A stretch of 47,841 nt of DNA from NCBI GenBank assembly GCA_947631905.1, contig CANRND010000019.1, positions 1 to 47,841 of the forward strand, in the 5' to 3' direction. Under the pieces are notes generated by a model. The model worked only from the letters and a program-made list of their open reading frames with translations, was not told the origin of the DNA and did not search any database. Origin of the DNA: an uncultured Clostridia bacterium. GTDB taxonomy: Bacteria > Bacillota > Clostridia > Christensenellales > Borkfalkiaceae. Below are positions 39,471 to 47,841 of the stretch, in pieces. Position 1 is the first letter of the stretch, and the number at the start of each line of letters is the position of its first letter. Position numbers and translations under genes: made by a program.

Positions 39471-40166
39471 ATGAAGGTGTTTGCGGTGAGCGATCTGCAC
39501 CTCTCGGGCCTCATGGACAAGCCGATGGACGTATTCGGCCCCGGCTGGGAGGGACATTTCGAAAAAATCAAAGCCGATTGGGAGGAAAGGGTCTCGGACG
39601 AGGACGTCGTTCTCATCGGAGGGGATACCTCATGGGGGATGTATCTCGAAGAGGGGGCGTTCGATCTCAAATCTCTTGCGCCGCTCAAAGGGCAAAAGGT
39701 GTTCGTCCGCGGCAACCACGACTTTTGGTGGAACGCCATCTCCCATGTGCGCGCCTCCGCGCCCGACGATACCTTTCACTTTCTGCAAAACGACTGCGTC
39801 AAGATCGGCAAGTACGTCATCGCCGGCTCCCGCGGGTGGACCTGCCCGGGAAGCGCGGATTTCACCGAACACGATATGGCGCTCTATCTGCGCGAGGGGG
39901 AACGCTTCCGCCTTGCGTTCAAAGAGGTGCAAAAGGTGCGGCAGGAGGGGGATATTCTCATCGTCCTCATTCATTACCCGCCGTTCAACGTGAAATTAGA
40001 GGATACCGTCTTTACGCAACTGTTTGAAGAAAACAAGGCGGATACGGTCGTGTTCGGGCATCTGCACGGCGCGGGGTATTTCCCGCTCAAATGCGAAAAG
40101 AACGGGATCGGCTACTATTTGACCTCTTGCGACAAACTGCACTTCCGCCTGACGCAGATCTATTGA
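39471..40166 (+). CDS. Calcineurin-like metallophosphoesterase leading the pyr operon
   Basis: This 231-residue protein has motifs AVSDLHLS, IGGDTSWGM, VRGNHDFWWN, LIHYPPFN and VFGHLHGAG, all metal ligands present. The family includes YkuE/YpbG-like phosphoesterases; the substrate is unknown. The start at 39471 fits the family N-terminus. No Shine-Dalgarno precedes it (ccctcggt), and the promoter lies just upstream, so the mRNA looks leaderless. The gap to pyrB is 23 bp, so it is probably the first gene of a seven-gene transcript. Confidence 0.88.
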   Translation: MKVFAVSDLHLSGLMDKPMDVFGPGWEGHFEKIKADWEERVSDEDVVLIGGDTSWGMYLEEGAFDLKSLAPLKGQKVFVRGNHDFWWNAISHVRASAPDDTFHFLQNDCVKIGKYVIAGSRGWTCPGSADFTEHDMALYLREGERFRLAFKEVQKVRQEGDILIVLIHYPPFNVKLEDTVFTQLFEENKADTVVFGHLHGAGYFPLKCEKNGIGYYLTSCDKLHFRLTQIY

Positions 40167-40189
40167 AATTTTATCGGGAGAAAAACGCC

Positions 40190-41110
40190 GTGGACAGAAA
40201 AGATCTATTGGGACTGTACGACCTTGCGCCCGAAGAGATCGGGGAGATCCTCGATCTGGGGCTGACGTTCAAAGCCGCGTTAAAGCGCGGGGAAAAGGAA
40301 CACTCTATCCTCAAAGGAAAGTCGGCCGTCATCCTCTTTTACGAGAACAGCACCCGCACCCACACGAGCTTTGAGCTTGCCGCGAAATTTTTGGGCGCGA
40401 GCGTCGTCAACATCTCGGTGGCGACCTCGTCCGTGCAAAAGGGGGAGACCCTCGTCGATACGGGCAAGACCCTCGACGCCATGAAAAATGATTTCATCGT
40501 CATCCGCCATCCGATGGGCGGCGCGCCGAAGCTCCTCGCAGAGACCGTGAAAGCGCACGTCGTGAACGGCGGCGACGGCATGCACGAACATCCCACGCAG
40601 GCGCTCCTCGATATGCTCACGCTGAAAGAACATTTCGGGCGGATCGAGGGCTTGAAGATCGCCATTTTGGGGGACGTCCGCCACTCCCGCGTTGCCAAGA
40701 GCAACCTCTACGGGCTGACGAAGCTGGGCGCGGAAGTGCGCCTGTTCGCCCCCAAAACGCTCATGCCCGACGGGTTGGAACGGGAGGGTGCCATCGTCTG
40801 TTCCTCCCGCGAGGAAGCGGTGGAGGGCGCCGACGCGGTGATGGGCCTCAGGATCCAGCTCGAACGGCAAAAGGCGGGCAACTTCCCGTCGCTCGTGGAG
40901 TATGCCAAATATTACGGCGTAGACGAAAACATCTTGCATTATGCGAAAAAGGGTGCGATTGTGCTTCATCCCGGTCCCGTGAACAGGGGAGTGGAACTGA
41001 CGAGCGAAGTCATCGACGGCGAAACGAGCCGCATCGAGGACCAAGTGCTTTCGGGGCTTGCGGTGCGCATGGCGGCCCTTTCGTTGCTCAACGGGGAGGG
41101 GAAAGTATGA
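40190..41110 (+). CDS. pyrB: Aspartate carbamoyltransferase, catalytic subunit
   Basis: This 306-residue enzyme condenses carbamoyl phosphate with aspartate, the first committed step of pyrimidine synthesis. The carbamoyl-phosphate loop is ENSTRTHTSFE (STRTHTS 54-60), and HEHPTQALLD and HPGPVNRGVE also match. The GTG start (40190) after cgggag is chosen because the family starts there; an ATG at 40091 would sit inside the upstream gene. No pyrI regulatory subunit is present, as expected in Bacillota. It overlaps pyrC (ATGA). Confidence 0.94.
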   Translation: MDRKDLLGLYDLAPEEIGEILDLGLTFKAALKRGEKEHSILKGKSAVILFYENSTRTHTSFELAAKFLGASVVNISVATSSVQKGETLVDTGKTLDAMKNDFIVIRHPMGGAPKLLAETVKAHVVNGGDGMHEHPTQALLDMLTLKEHFGRIEGLKIAILGDVRHSRVAKSNLYGLTKLGAEVRLFAPKTLMPDGLEREGAIVCSSREEAVEGADAVMGLRIQLERQKAGNFPSLVEYAKYYGVDENILHYAKKGAIVLHPGPVNRGVELTSEVIDGETSRIEDQVLSGLAVRMAALSLLNGEGKV

Positions 41111-42378
41111 TCTTCAAAAATGCGGAACTTGTGCTGAAAGATAAGCTCGTCCGTGCAGATATTACCGTGGAAAACGGCAAGATCGCCGCGATCGGAAATG
41201 CGGGCGGGGGCGAGGCGGTCGACTGCACGGGGCTGACAATCTTCCCCGGCCTCATCGACATGCACGTTCATCTGCGCGAACCGGGGTTCGAGCGGAAAGA
41301 GGATATTTTGAGCGGCAGCCGCGCCGCCGTCAAGGGCGGGTTCACGCAGATCTGCTGCATGCCCAATACAAACCCCGTTATTGATAATAAGGTGGTCGTC
41401 TCCTATATCAAAGCGCGCGCGAAAGAGGCGGGGCTGTGCAAAGTTCACCCCATCGGCGCGATCACCAAAGGGCAGAAAGGGGAGGAACTTGCGGCGATCG
41501 GCGGCATGAAAGCGGCGGGGGCCGTCGCCCTCTCCGAGGACGGAAAGAGCGTTGCCGATACCAACCTTATGGCCAAAGCCATGTTGTACGCGAGCGACTT
41601 CGGCCTCAAATGTCTCTGCCACTGCGAGGACCGCTTTTTGGCGGAGGGCGCGGTCGTCAACGAGGGCTACAACGCCACCGTGACGGGTCTCAAAGGGAGC
41701 CTCCGCGCCGCCGAGGACGTCATGATCGCCCGCGAGCTTCTGCTTGCCGAGAGTCTGGGCCTGCCCGTCCACATCTGCCATGTGTCTACGTACAGCGGCG
41801 TTCAACTGATCAGGGAGGCAAAGGCGCGGGGCGTAAAGGTCACGGCCGAGACCTGCCCGCACTACTTCACGTTGACGGACGACGCGATCAAAACGTACGA
41901 TACGAATACGAAAGTCAACCCGCCTCTGCGCGAGGAAAAGGACAGGTTGGCGGTCATAGAGGGCCTCAAAGACGGCACGCTCGACTGCATCGTCACCGAT
42001 CATGCGCCCCACCACGAGGACGACAAGCGCGTGGAATACGACCTCGCGGCGTTCGGCATCAGCGGGTTGGAGACGAGCTTTGCGCTCTCCTATACCATGC
42101 TGGTAAAAACGGGGGTCCTCACCCTGCCGCAACTTGCGCGGAAGATGAGCTTCAACCCCGCCTCCGTCCTCGGTTTGGAGGGCGGGGAACTCAAAGTCGG
42201 CGCACCCGCCGATCTCACGATCGCCGATCTCGGCAAAAAGTGGAAAGTAGACCCGAACGAGTTTGTCAGCAAGGGCAAGAACACCCCGTTCGGCGGCAGA
42301 GAAGTGCAGGGACAAGTTATCTATACCGTCGTGGACGGCGGGATCAAATATTCGCTCGCAAGGGGGAACAGGGCATGA
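41107..42378 (+). CDS. pyrC: Dihydroorotase, class I
   Basis: This 423-residue zinc amidohydrolase closes carbamoyl-aspartate to dihydroorotate. Metal ligands H53 and H55 lie in DMHVHLREPG, with others in MPNTNPV, CHCED, ICHVST and IVTDHAPHH. It overlaps pyrB at its start and pyrF at its end, by 4 bp each, so translation is tightly coupled. Confidence 0.94.
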   Translation: MIFKNAELVLKDKLVRADITVENGKIAAIGNAGGGEAVDCTGLTIFPGLIDMHVHLREPGFERKEDILSGSRAAVKGGFTQICCMPNTNPVIDNKVVVSYIKARAKEAGLCKVHPIGAITKGQKGEELAAIGGMKAAGAVALSEDGKSVADTNLMAKAMLYASDFGLKCLCHCEDRFLAEGAVVNEGYNATVTGLKGSLRAAEDVMIARELLLAESLGLPVHICHVSTYSGVQLIREAKARGVKVTAETCPHYFTLTDDAIKTYDTNTKVNPPLREEKDRLAVIEGLKDGTLDCIVTDHAPHHEDDKRVEYDLAAFGISGLETSFALSYTMLVKTGVLTLPQLARKMSFNPASVLGLEGGELKVGAPADLTIADLGKKWKVDPNEFVSKGKNTPFGGREVQGQVIYTVVDGGIKYSLARGNRA

Positions 42379-43256
42379 TCTTCGACACCCTCATTGAAAA
42401 GATCATAGAGAAACAAAACCCCACCTGCGTGGGGCTGGATACGGCGTTTGAATATCTTCCCGAAGAGATGAGAAACGTTCAGGACGACGCAGGCAAGGCG
42501 GCGGCGGTTTTGGAGTTCAACAAAAAGATCGTGGACAGCGTTTGCGACGTTGTGCCGTCGGTAAAAGTGCAGATTGCTTACTACGAGCCGCTCGGCGCGG
42601 CGGGCGTTTCCTGCTTTTGGGAGACCTGCGCGTATGCTAAGCGCAAAGGGCTTGTCGTCATTGCCGACGCAAAGCGCAACGACATCGGCGCGACCGCCGA
42701 GCAGTACGCCGAGGCATTTTTGGGCGGCGCGCGTTCCTGCGATATCCTCACCGTCAACGGCTATCTCGGCACGGACGGCATCGCTCCCTTTTCGGAACTT
42801 TGCAAGCAAAACGATAAGGGCGTATTCGTCCTCGTCAAAACGAGCAATCCCTCTTCGGGAGAATTGCAAAATCTCCGCCTTGCGGACGGGCGCACGGTCT
42901 ACGAGTGCATGGGAGACATGGCGGAAAAGTGGGGCGAGGGGACCTGCGGCAAATACGGCTATTCCCGCGTGGGCGCGGTCGTCGGGGCAACCTATCCCGA
43001 AGAAGCGAAAATTTTGCGCGCAAGGCTTCCCCACACTTTCTTTTTGATCCCCGGCTACGGGGCGCAGGGCGGAAACGCCGAAATGCTCAAAAACTGTTTT
43101 TCTGCGGGCGGTATGGGCGGCGTCGTCAACAATTCCCGCGGCATCCTGTGCGCTTACAAAAAACGCGGGGGAAAGTATTTCGAAGCGGCGCGGGCGGCGG
43201 CGCTTGAAATGCGCGCCGATCTAAAATCGGTTTTGGGGGAAATATGCGCGAGATAA
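42375..43256 (+). CDS. pyrF: Orotidine 5'-phosphate decarboxylase (type 2)
   Basis: This 293-residue enzyme removes CO2 from OMP to give UMP. The catalytic Lys/Asp array is VIADAKRNDIGATA (D98, K100, D103), and VVNNSRGILCAY binds phosphate near the end. The length fits the longer type 2 group. The start at 42375 overlaps the pyrC stop; the frame upstream is an open shadow of pyrC. It overlaps pyrK by 13 bp. Confidence 0.93.
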   Translation: MIFDTLIEKIIEKQNPTCVGLDTAFEYLPEEMRNVQDDAGKAAAVLEFNKKIVDSVCDVVPSVKVQIAYYEPLGAAGVSCFWETCAYAKRKGLVVIADAKRNDIGATAEQYAEAFLGGARSCDILTVNGYLGTDGIAPFSELCKQNDKGVFVLVKTSNPSSGELQNLRLADGRTVYECMGDMAEKWGEGTCGKYGYSRVGAVVGATYPEEAKILRARLPHTFFLIPGYGAQGGNAEMLKNCFSAGGMGGVVNNSRGILCAYKKRGGKYFEAARAAALEMRADLKSVLGEICAR

Positions 43257-43996
43257 TAGCAACCGTTCTCGAAAATAAAAAGATCGCCGAAGAGACGTAT
43301 TCTCTCACGTTTGCCTGCGACGAAGCCGTCAAGGTGCGCGCAGGGCAGTTCGTCATGGTGGGGATCAACGGCTTTCCGCTCCGCCGTCCCATCGCCGTGT
43401 GCAAAGCGGAGGGGGAGCGCGTCACCGTGTGCTACCGCTTAAAGGGGGAGGGAACGCGGCGGCTCGCTTCGAGCTATTCGCGCGGAGAGAAGCTCTCCGT
43501 GCTTCTGCCCCTCGGCAACGGCTTTTATGTCGGGGAAAAGGAAAAACGGGTCGCGCTCGTGGGCGGCGGCGTGGGGATCTTCCCGCTCGTCTCCGTCATC
43601 CGCGCGTACGCCGAAAGCAAGGAAATTTATTCATACATGGGGTTCCGCAACAAGGCGGCGATCTGTATGCAATTTGAAATGCAGCGGGGGAAAGAACTGA
43701 CGATCGCAACGGACGACGGCAGCGTGGGCTATCGCGGGACTTCCGTGCAGGCGTTTATGGAGAATATCGACAGGGTGAAGCCCGACGTCGTTCTCTCCTG
43801 CGGCCCCACGCCCATGCTCCGCGCGCTCAAAAGCGCCATGTCGGGGCGGAATATCCCCACTTACGTCTCTTTGGAGGAGCGCATGGGTTGCGGGATCGGC
43901 GCTTGTCTCGTGTGCGTGTGCGATCTCACGGACGGAAAACACGCACGGGTGTGCAAGGACGGCCCCGTGTTTGAAATAGGCGAGGTGATCCTGTGA
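43244..43996 (+). CDS. pyrK: Dihydroorotate dehydrogenase B, electron-transfer subunit
   Basis: This 250-residue subunit passes electrons from PyrD to NAD+. FAD-binding LRRPIAVC (46-53), the NAD-loop LVGGGVGIFPL (105-115) and the [2Fe-2S] ligands C216, C221, C224 and C237 (MGCGIGACLVC...RVCKDGP) are all present. C226 is an additional cysteine. It overlaps pyrF at its start and pyrD by 4 bp at its end. Confidence 0.94.
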   Translation: MREIIATVLENKKIAEETYSLTFACDEAVKVRAGQFVMVGINGFPLRRPIAVCKAEGERVTVCYRLKGEGTRRLASSYSRGEKLSVLLPLGNGFYVGEKEKRVALVGGGVGIFPLVSVIRAYAESKEIYSYMGFRNKAAICMQFEMQRGKELTIATDDGSVGYRGTSVQAFMENIDRVKPDVVLSCGPTPMLRALKSAMSGRNIPTYVSLEERMGCGIGACLVCVCDLTDGKHARVCKDGPVFEIGEVIL

Positions 43997-44901
43997 CCGA
44001 TCTGCGCGTAACGATCTGCGGGGTAGAACTGAAAAACCCCGTCATTCCCGCCTCGGGGGCCTTCGGGTTCGGCAGGGAATTTCACGAACTGTACGATATT
44101 TCCGTTCTCGGCGCGGTCTGCACAAAGGGCCTAACGCCCGAACCCCGCCTCGGCAACCCCGTTCCCCGCATTGCGGAGAGCAGCGGGGTCATCCTCAACG
44201 CCGTCGGTCTGCAAAACCCGGGGGTCGAACACTTCATCGAACACGATCTTGCATGGCTGAAAGGAAAGACCCGCGTCATTGCAAACGTCGCGGGACGCGA
44301 CGTGGAGGACTACGGCAAGATCTGCGCGCGGCTTGACGGGCTCGTGGATTTCATCGAACTGAACATTTCCTGCCCCAATGTAAAGTGCGGGGGTATGGCG
44401 CTCGGCGTCAGGCCCGAGAGCGTGGAAAACGTGACACGGGTCGCAAAAAGCGCGCTCAAAAGCACCCCGCTCATCGTAAAGCTCTCCCCCAATGCGGAGA
44501 GCGTTTCCGCAAATGCGCGGGCGGCGGAGCAGGGGGGCGCGGACTGCGTTTCCCTCGTCAACACGTTCACGGGTATGGCGATCGACATCGAGCGGCGGCG
44601 TCCCGTTCTCGCCAACAACACGGGCGGCGTTTCGGGGGCGGGCATCAAGCCCATCGCCGTGCGCATGGTGTACGAAGTCAGCCGCGCGGTCAAAATTCCC
44701 GTGATCGGCATGGGCGGCATCGCCTGCGCCGAGGACGCGGTGGAGTTTTTGATGGCGGGAGCGTCCGCGGTGCAGGTCGGCACGCAAAACTTTACCGATG
44801 CGCTCGCCTGTCCCAAGATCATCGAGGGTTTGGCGGCGTGGTGCGAGTCCCACGGCGTGGAAAAGGTCTCCGACCTTGTGGGAACGGTGAAAATGAATTG
44901 A
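43993..44901 (+). CDS. pyrD: Dihydroorotate dehydrogenase B, catalytic subunit (class 1B)
   Basis: This 302-residue FMN enzyme oxidises dihydroorotate to orotate together with PyrK. Catalytic C127 lies in ELNISCPNVKCGG, and FMN contacts in VNTFTGMAID and GMGGIACAEDAVEFL. It starts with GTG in the pyrK stop (GTGA). The NAD-linked class 1B pair is typical of Bacillota. Confidence 0.94.
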   Translation: MTDLRVTICGVELKNPVIPASGAFGFGREFHELYDISVLGAVCTKGLTPEPRLGNPVPRIAESSGVILNAVGLQNPGVEHFIEHDLAWLKGKTRVIANVAGRDVEDYGKICARLDGLVDFIELNISCPNVKCGGMALGVRPESVENVTRVAKSALKSTPLIVKLSPNAESVSANARAAEQGGADCVSLVNTFTGMAIDIERRRPVLANNTGGVSGAGIKPIAVRMVYEVSRAVKIPVIGMGGIACAEDAVEFLMAGASAVQVGTQNFTDALACPKIIEGLAAWCESHGVEKVSDLVGTVKMN

Positions 44902-44914
44902 ATATGAGGTCGAT

Positions 44915-45568
44915 ATGTTGAATTACAAACAGGAATTTATCCGCTTTATGGTGGAAAGCGAGGGGTTGATCTTCGGAGATTTTACCTTGAAGAGCGGGCG
45001 GAAAGCGCCCTATTTCATCAACGCGGGCAAGTATTGCACGGGAAACAAGATCGCCCGTCTCGGGGAGTATTACGCCGCGTGCTATCTCGCCCACAACGTA
45101 AAGGCGGATACCTTGCTCGGTCCCGCCTATAAAGGGATCCCGCTCGCCGTGTCCACCGCCATCGCCCTTGCAAAAAACCACGGGGTGGACGTAGGCTACA
45201 CGTTCGACCGCAAAGAGATCAAAGATCACGGCGAAGGGGGCATGTTCGTGGGCAGGCCGCTCCGCGACGGCGACAGCGTCTGCCTCATCGAGGATGTGAT
45301 GACTTCGGGTAAGGCGCTCCGCGAGATCTTGCCCAAAATCGGGCAGGAAGCAAAGGTCCGCATTTCCGCCATGATCATCTCCGTCGACCGTCAGGAAAAG
45401 GGGACTGGCGAGCTTTCCGCCGTCCGCGAAGCGTATGAGACCTATGGCGTCCCCGTCTATTCCATCGTGACGGTTGAGGACATCATCGAGGCGATCGAAG
45501 AGGGCGTCATTGCGGGAAAGGAATTTCTCGGCGCGATGAAGCGGTACCGCGCCGAGTACGGAGCCTGA
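44915..45568 (+). CDS. pyrE: Orotate phosphoribosyltransferase
   Basis: This 217-residue type I phosphoribosyltransferase makes OMP from orotate and PRPP. The PRPP loop is VCLIEDVMTSGKAL (122-135); FTLKSGRKAPYF and FDRKEIKDHGEGG are family marks. It is the last gene of the pyr operon. A small gagcg/cgctc hairpin (45576-45590) separates it from the convergent PRC gene. carA/carB and pyrR are not in the window. Confidence 0.94.
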   Translation: MLNYKQEFIRFMVESEGLIFGDFTLKSGRKAPYFINAGKYCTGNKIARLGEYYAACYLAHNVKADTLLGPAYKGIPLAVSTAIALAKNHGVDVGYTFDRKEIKDHGEGGMFVGRPLRDGDSVCLIEDVMTSGKALREILPKIGQEAKVRISAMIISVDRQEKGTGELSAVREAYETYGVPVYSIVTVEDIIEAIEEGVIAGKEFLGAMKRYRAEYGA

Positions 45569-45588
45569 ACCGAAAGAGCGCAGAACGC

Positions 45589-46209
45589 TCAGCCTGTGAT
45601 TGTGTTTGCGGTGAGTTCGAGCAGTTTGTTAAACTCCCGCGCGCGTTTCAAAGTGGCAGGCGTCACCGTTTCGCCCGTTTCCGCCACTCCCTCCACGGAT
45701 TTTTTCACCTGTTTGCCGAGGACGCCGAACGCCTCCGTTTCATGGGAAAATTCCTCCGTTTTTGCGACCCGTATTGCGTTTTGTGCAATGCGGGTATTCT
45801 TTTTCTCCTTTGAAGAAGCGCTTTGGGACACAAACACGACGTCTCCGACCGCGATCCGCGGGAGGGGGAAGAGCAGTTTTGCCTCTCCCTTTGCAACGGT
45901 GAGAACGCCTTTTCCCGCGTCAAACCCCGAGCAATGGCCGAGGAGCCGCCCCGCGCGGTTGAAAACGGCCATGCCCACGGGGCAGGGAACGCCCGAGGGG
46001 GCTTTGAGGCGCGCGGTCCCCGCCGTTACCGCCTCTTCCGAAAAGACAAGGCCCCGCGCGGGCAAAACAAACTCCTCTTCGCTTTCGTCCACACAGACGA
46101 GCGAGGAGAGATCTTTCAAATTTTTGCATACGTATGCGCATTTTACATACCCGAGCGTCTCTCCCGAGAGGGAGCGGACGGGTTTTCCGGGGAGCAAAGA
46201 AAGTTCCAT
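45589..46209 (-). CDS. PRC-barrel domain protein
   Basis: In this 206-residue protein the first 85 residues look like a PRC barrel (LLPGKPVRSLSGETLGYVKCAYV; FVLPARGLVFSEEAV), and a second similar beta part follows (MAVFNRAGRLLGHCSGFDAGKGVLTV). The C-terminal quarter is charged and helical. PRC barrels occur in RimM, in photosystem proteins and in sporulation-linked YlmC/YmxH. The exact role is unknown. gcggcggaggtaatgtt precedes ATG. It converges with pyrE and diverges from gap. Confidence 0.72.
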   Translation of the reverse strand: MELSLLPGKPVRSLSGETLGYVKCAYVCKNLKDLSSLVCVDESEEEFVLPARGLVFSEEAVTAGTARLKAPSGVPCPVGMAVFNRAGRLLGHCSGFDAGKGVLTVAKGEAKLLFPLPRIAVGDVVFVSQSASSKEKKNTRIAQNAIRVAKTEEFSHETEAFGVLGKQVKKSVEGVAETGETVTPATLKRAREFNKLLELTANTITG

Positions 46210-46341
46210 AACATTACCTCCGCCGCTATGCTATGCGGGCGCGCGCCGCCCTCGGCGTTTTCTTTTTGTACATTTCGGCGGGATTTTGTCGAAAACGCCT
46301 TTGCAAGTCGTACAAAAAAAGAAAAAATTGCCAAAAGGTTG

Positions 46342-46370
46342 TTGACGAGCCAAAGAAAGTGTGTTAGAAT
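46342..46370 (+). promoter_or_regulatory. Promoter of gap
   Basis: TTGACG (46342-46347), 17 bp, TAGAAT (46365-46370). A 47-nt leader and cggagga (46411-46417) follow. Confidence 0.8.
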
Positions 46371-46424
46371 GTTAGCGTAAAAATGGGCGTCTCGGAAAGG
46401 GAAGCCATATCGGAGGATTTTATA

Positions 46425-47447
46425 ATGGCAAATGTAAGAGTTGCAATCAACGGATTCGGCCGCATCGGCCGCCTCGCGTTCCGCCAGATGTTCGGCGCGG
46501 AAGGCTATGAGATCGTTGCGATCAACGACCTCACCAGCCCCACCATGCTTGCGCATCTTTTGAAGTACGACTCCGCACAGGGCAGATACGAACATGCGGA
46601 TACCGTTACGGCGGACGACGAAGCGGGTACCATCACCGTTTGCGGCAAGACCATCACCATTTACAAGGAGAAAGACGCTGTCAATCTTCCCTGGAAAGAG
46701 ATCGGTGTAGACGTTGTGCTGGAATGCACGGGCTTCTATTGCTCTAAGGAAAAGAGCCAGGCGCACATCGACGCAGGCGCGAAGAAAGTCATCATTTCCG
46801 CTCCCGCGGGCAAAGATCTTCCCACCATCGTATACGGCGTCAACGAAAAGACGTTGAAAGCAACGGATACCATCATTTCCGCGGCTTCCTGCACCACCAA
46901 CTGCCTCGCTCCCATGGCGTACACGCTCAACAACGCCTATCCCATCGTCAGCGGCATCATGACGACCGTCCATGCTTTCACGGGCGACCAGATGGTTCTC
47001 GACGGCCCTCACAGAAAGGGCGACCTCAGAAGAGCGCGCGCCGCCGCGATCAACATCGTTCCCAACTCCACGGGCGCGGCAAAGGCGATCGGCCTCGTCA
47101 TTCCCGAACTCAACGGCAAGCTCATCGGCTCCGCGCAACGCGTTCCCGTTCCCACCGGCTCCACCACCATTTTGGTTGCGGTCGTCAAGGGCAAGGACGT
47201 AACGCCCGCAAGCATCAACGCCGCAATGAAGGCCGCCGCTTCCGCTTCTTTCGGCTACACCGAAGAACAGCTTGTCTCCTCCGACATCATCGGTGAGACC
47301 CACGGCTCCATTTTCGACGCCACCCAGACGATGGTTACGAAGATCGACGACGACACCTATCAGGTACAGGTCGTGGCTTGGTACGACAACGAAAACTCCT
47401 ACACCTCTCAGATGGTCCGTACGATCAAGTACTTCGCCGAGCTGTAA
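46425..47447 (+). CDS. gap: Glyceraldehyde-3-phosphate dehydrogenase, type I
   Basis: This 340-residue enzyme has NAD-binding [14 protein letters not shown] at the start and D35 selecting NAD. Catalytic C156 lies in [12 protein letters not shown], with [12 protein letters not shown] and WYDNENSYT later. The start at 46425 follows cggagga at the right distance; the earlier frame start is in the leader. Codon use is strongly biased, as expected for a highly expressed glycolytic gene. It is monocistronic, between its own promoter and terminator; pgk, tpi and similar genes are not beside it. Confidence 0.96.
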   Translation: MANVRVAINGFGRIGRLAFRQMFGAEGYEIVAINDLTSPTMLAHLLKYDSAQGRYEHADTVTADDEAGTITVCGKTITIYKEKDAVNLPWKEIGVDVVLECTGFYCSKEKSQAHIDAGAKKVIISAPAGKDLPTIVYGVNEKTLKATDTIISAASCTTNCLAPMAYTLNNAYPIVSGIMTTVHAFTGDQMVLDGPHRKGDLRRARAAAINIVPNSTGAAKAIGLVIPELNGKLIGSAQRVPVPTGSTTILVAVVKGKDVTPASINAAMKAAASASFGYTEEQLVSSDIIGETHGSIFDATQTMVTKIDDDTYQVQVVAWYDNENSYTSQMVRTIKYFAEL

Positions 47448-47461
47448 TTTTCAAAACAGAC

Positions 47462-47496
47462 AAAAAGCGCTTCCCCCGCGGAAGCGCTTTTTTGCG
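47462..47496 (+). terminator. Terminator of gap
   Basis: Stem aaagcgcttcc with ggaagcgcttt around a C/G loop, then TTTTTT. Confidence 0.92.
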
Positions 47497-47497
47497 T

Positions 47498-47560
47498 AAA
47501 ACCCCCTCCATTGGAGGGGGACTAAGGGGGTGGGCAACTTTCCCAAATGTCATGTCGCCC
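47498..47560. repeat. R3 palindrome plus R1 fragment
   Basis: ccccctccattggaggggg followed by actaagggggtgggc matches 30281-30315 closely; gtcatgtcgcccc is an R1-like end. Confidence 0.6.
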
Positions 47561-47572
47561 CGCGGCGGTTTT

Positions 47573-47841
47573 TTAATATTCTTCCTTTAATCCGAGCAAA
47601 AAATCCGCGCTCACGTTGAAAAATTGCGCGAGCTTACCCATTTCCGCGCTTTCAGTTCAAAGAGCTGTGTATATTCCGCGTTCATAAAGTGGATCGCAGA
47701 AAGGACGGCAAGCCGAAAATCAAGGCTCTCCGTGTCGCTGTTCGCAAGCAGAAAGCGACCGTTCTTTTCTTTCAAGAGCCGTTTCACATAGTACGGCAAA
47801 TACGGCAGGTCTTTTATGTAGCGGTCGACACAGCCGCCCTG
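47573..47841 (-). pseudogene. Broken HTH-type protein remnant (runs off the window)
   Basis: Minus-strand frame A, open from the window edge to 47611, encodes DRYIKDLPYLPYYVKRLLKE...TQLFELK and then an unrelated short end. A second frame at 47573-47641 encodes MGKLAQFFNVSADFLLGLKEEY, the usual C-terminal end of an XRE-type helix-turn-helix domain, and continues upstream to a stop near the end of frame A. A frameshift near 47640-47660 would join them. It may be a decayed gene or a sequence error, and most of it lies outside the window. Confidence 0.45.

Noticed and set aside
41436..42374. Upstream extension of pyrF across pyrC
   Set aside because: The family N-terminus and the overlap with the pyrC stop set the start at 42375; the extension is a low-complexity Arg-rich shadow.

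Overview
The window reads as a chromosome segment of a GC-rich member of the Bacillota, class Clostridia, probably an uncultured gut lineage of the Christensenellales / Borkfalkia type. The lineage below class is my inference and is weak. Supporting signs are: near-consensus sigma-A promoters with 17-bp spacers; the gene blocks rpsF-ssb-rpsR and rpmE-DUF1385-prmC-prfA; an L27 with the Bacillota-type N-terminal extension; a pyrK/pyrD (class 1B) pyrimidine operon; a NifU-like scaffold beside a cysteine desulfurase; and many intergenic palindromic repeats of the 'gtcatttcga' type. No phage, IS element, CRISPR array or tRNA was found. The left edge is the end of an rRNA operon (5S).

Layout. 1-830: 5S rRNA, terminator, repeat-filled spacer. 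831-2877 (minus): iscS-iscU-rrf2, with a candidate Rrf2 operator on its promoter. 3059-6897 (plus): Wzz-like protein, two unknown proteins, asparaginase. 7048-8268: dinB, apparently leaderless. 8365-10983 (minus): cca, then rpsF-ssb-rpsR. 11126-13040: lipid kinase plus a PAS-PP2C phosphatase with a cysteine cluster. 13041-13418: tandem 57-bp repeats. 13419-22951 (minus): ABC ATPase, ABC-2 permease and a 2400-residue membrane-anchored Ig-like/beta-helix protein, the most unusual system here. 23230-23880 (minus): two paralogous small membrane proteins, each with its own promoter and terminator. 23965-27712 (minus): MDR dehydrogenase, cardiolipin synthase-like protein, HAD phosphatase, YfcE-like phosphodiesterase. 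27958-32642 (plus): rpmE, a DUF1385-PrmC fusion, prfA, aminotransferase. 32741-35011: P-loop protein and threonine synthase, separated by duplicated structured repeats. 35368-36625: a helical unknown (minus), then rplU and rpmA (plus). 36827-39326 (minus): ECF sigma factor and membrane beta-propeller protein. 39471-45568 (plus): phosphoesterase plus pyrB-C-F-K-D-E. 45589-46209 (minus): PRC-barrel protein. 46425-47447: gap. The right edge holds a broken HTH remnant.

How it works together. Most of the window is housekeeping: translation (L31, L21, L27, S6, S18, RF1 and its methylase), Fe-S assembly, de novo pyrimidine synthesis from carbamoyl phosphate to OMP and UMP, and glycolysis. The accessory interest lies in the ABC/giant surface protein operon with a low-GC insert in its C-terminal region, the DUF1385-PrmC fusion, the cysteine-bearing PAS phosphatase, the ECF/beta-propeller pair, two apparently leaderless transcripts, and an intergenic repeat whose hairpin shows compensatory changes between copies. 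The pyr operon has no room for an attenuator leader. Several gene starts were set inside longer open frames using ribosome binding sites, promoters and family N-termini.
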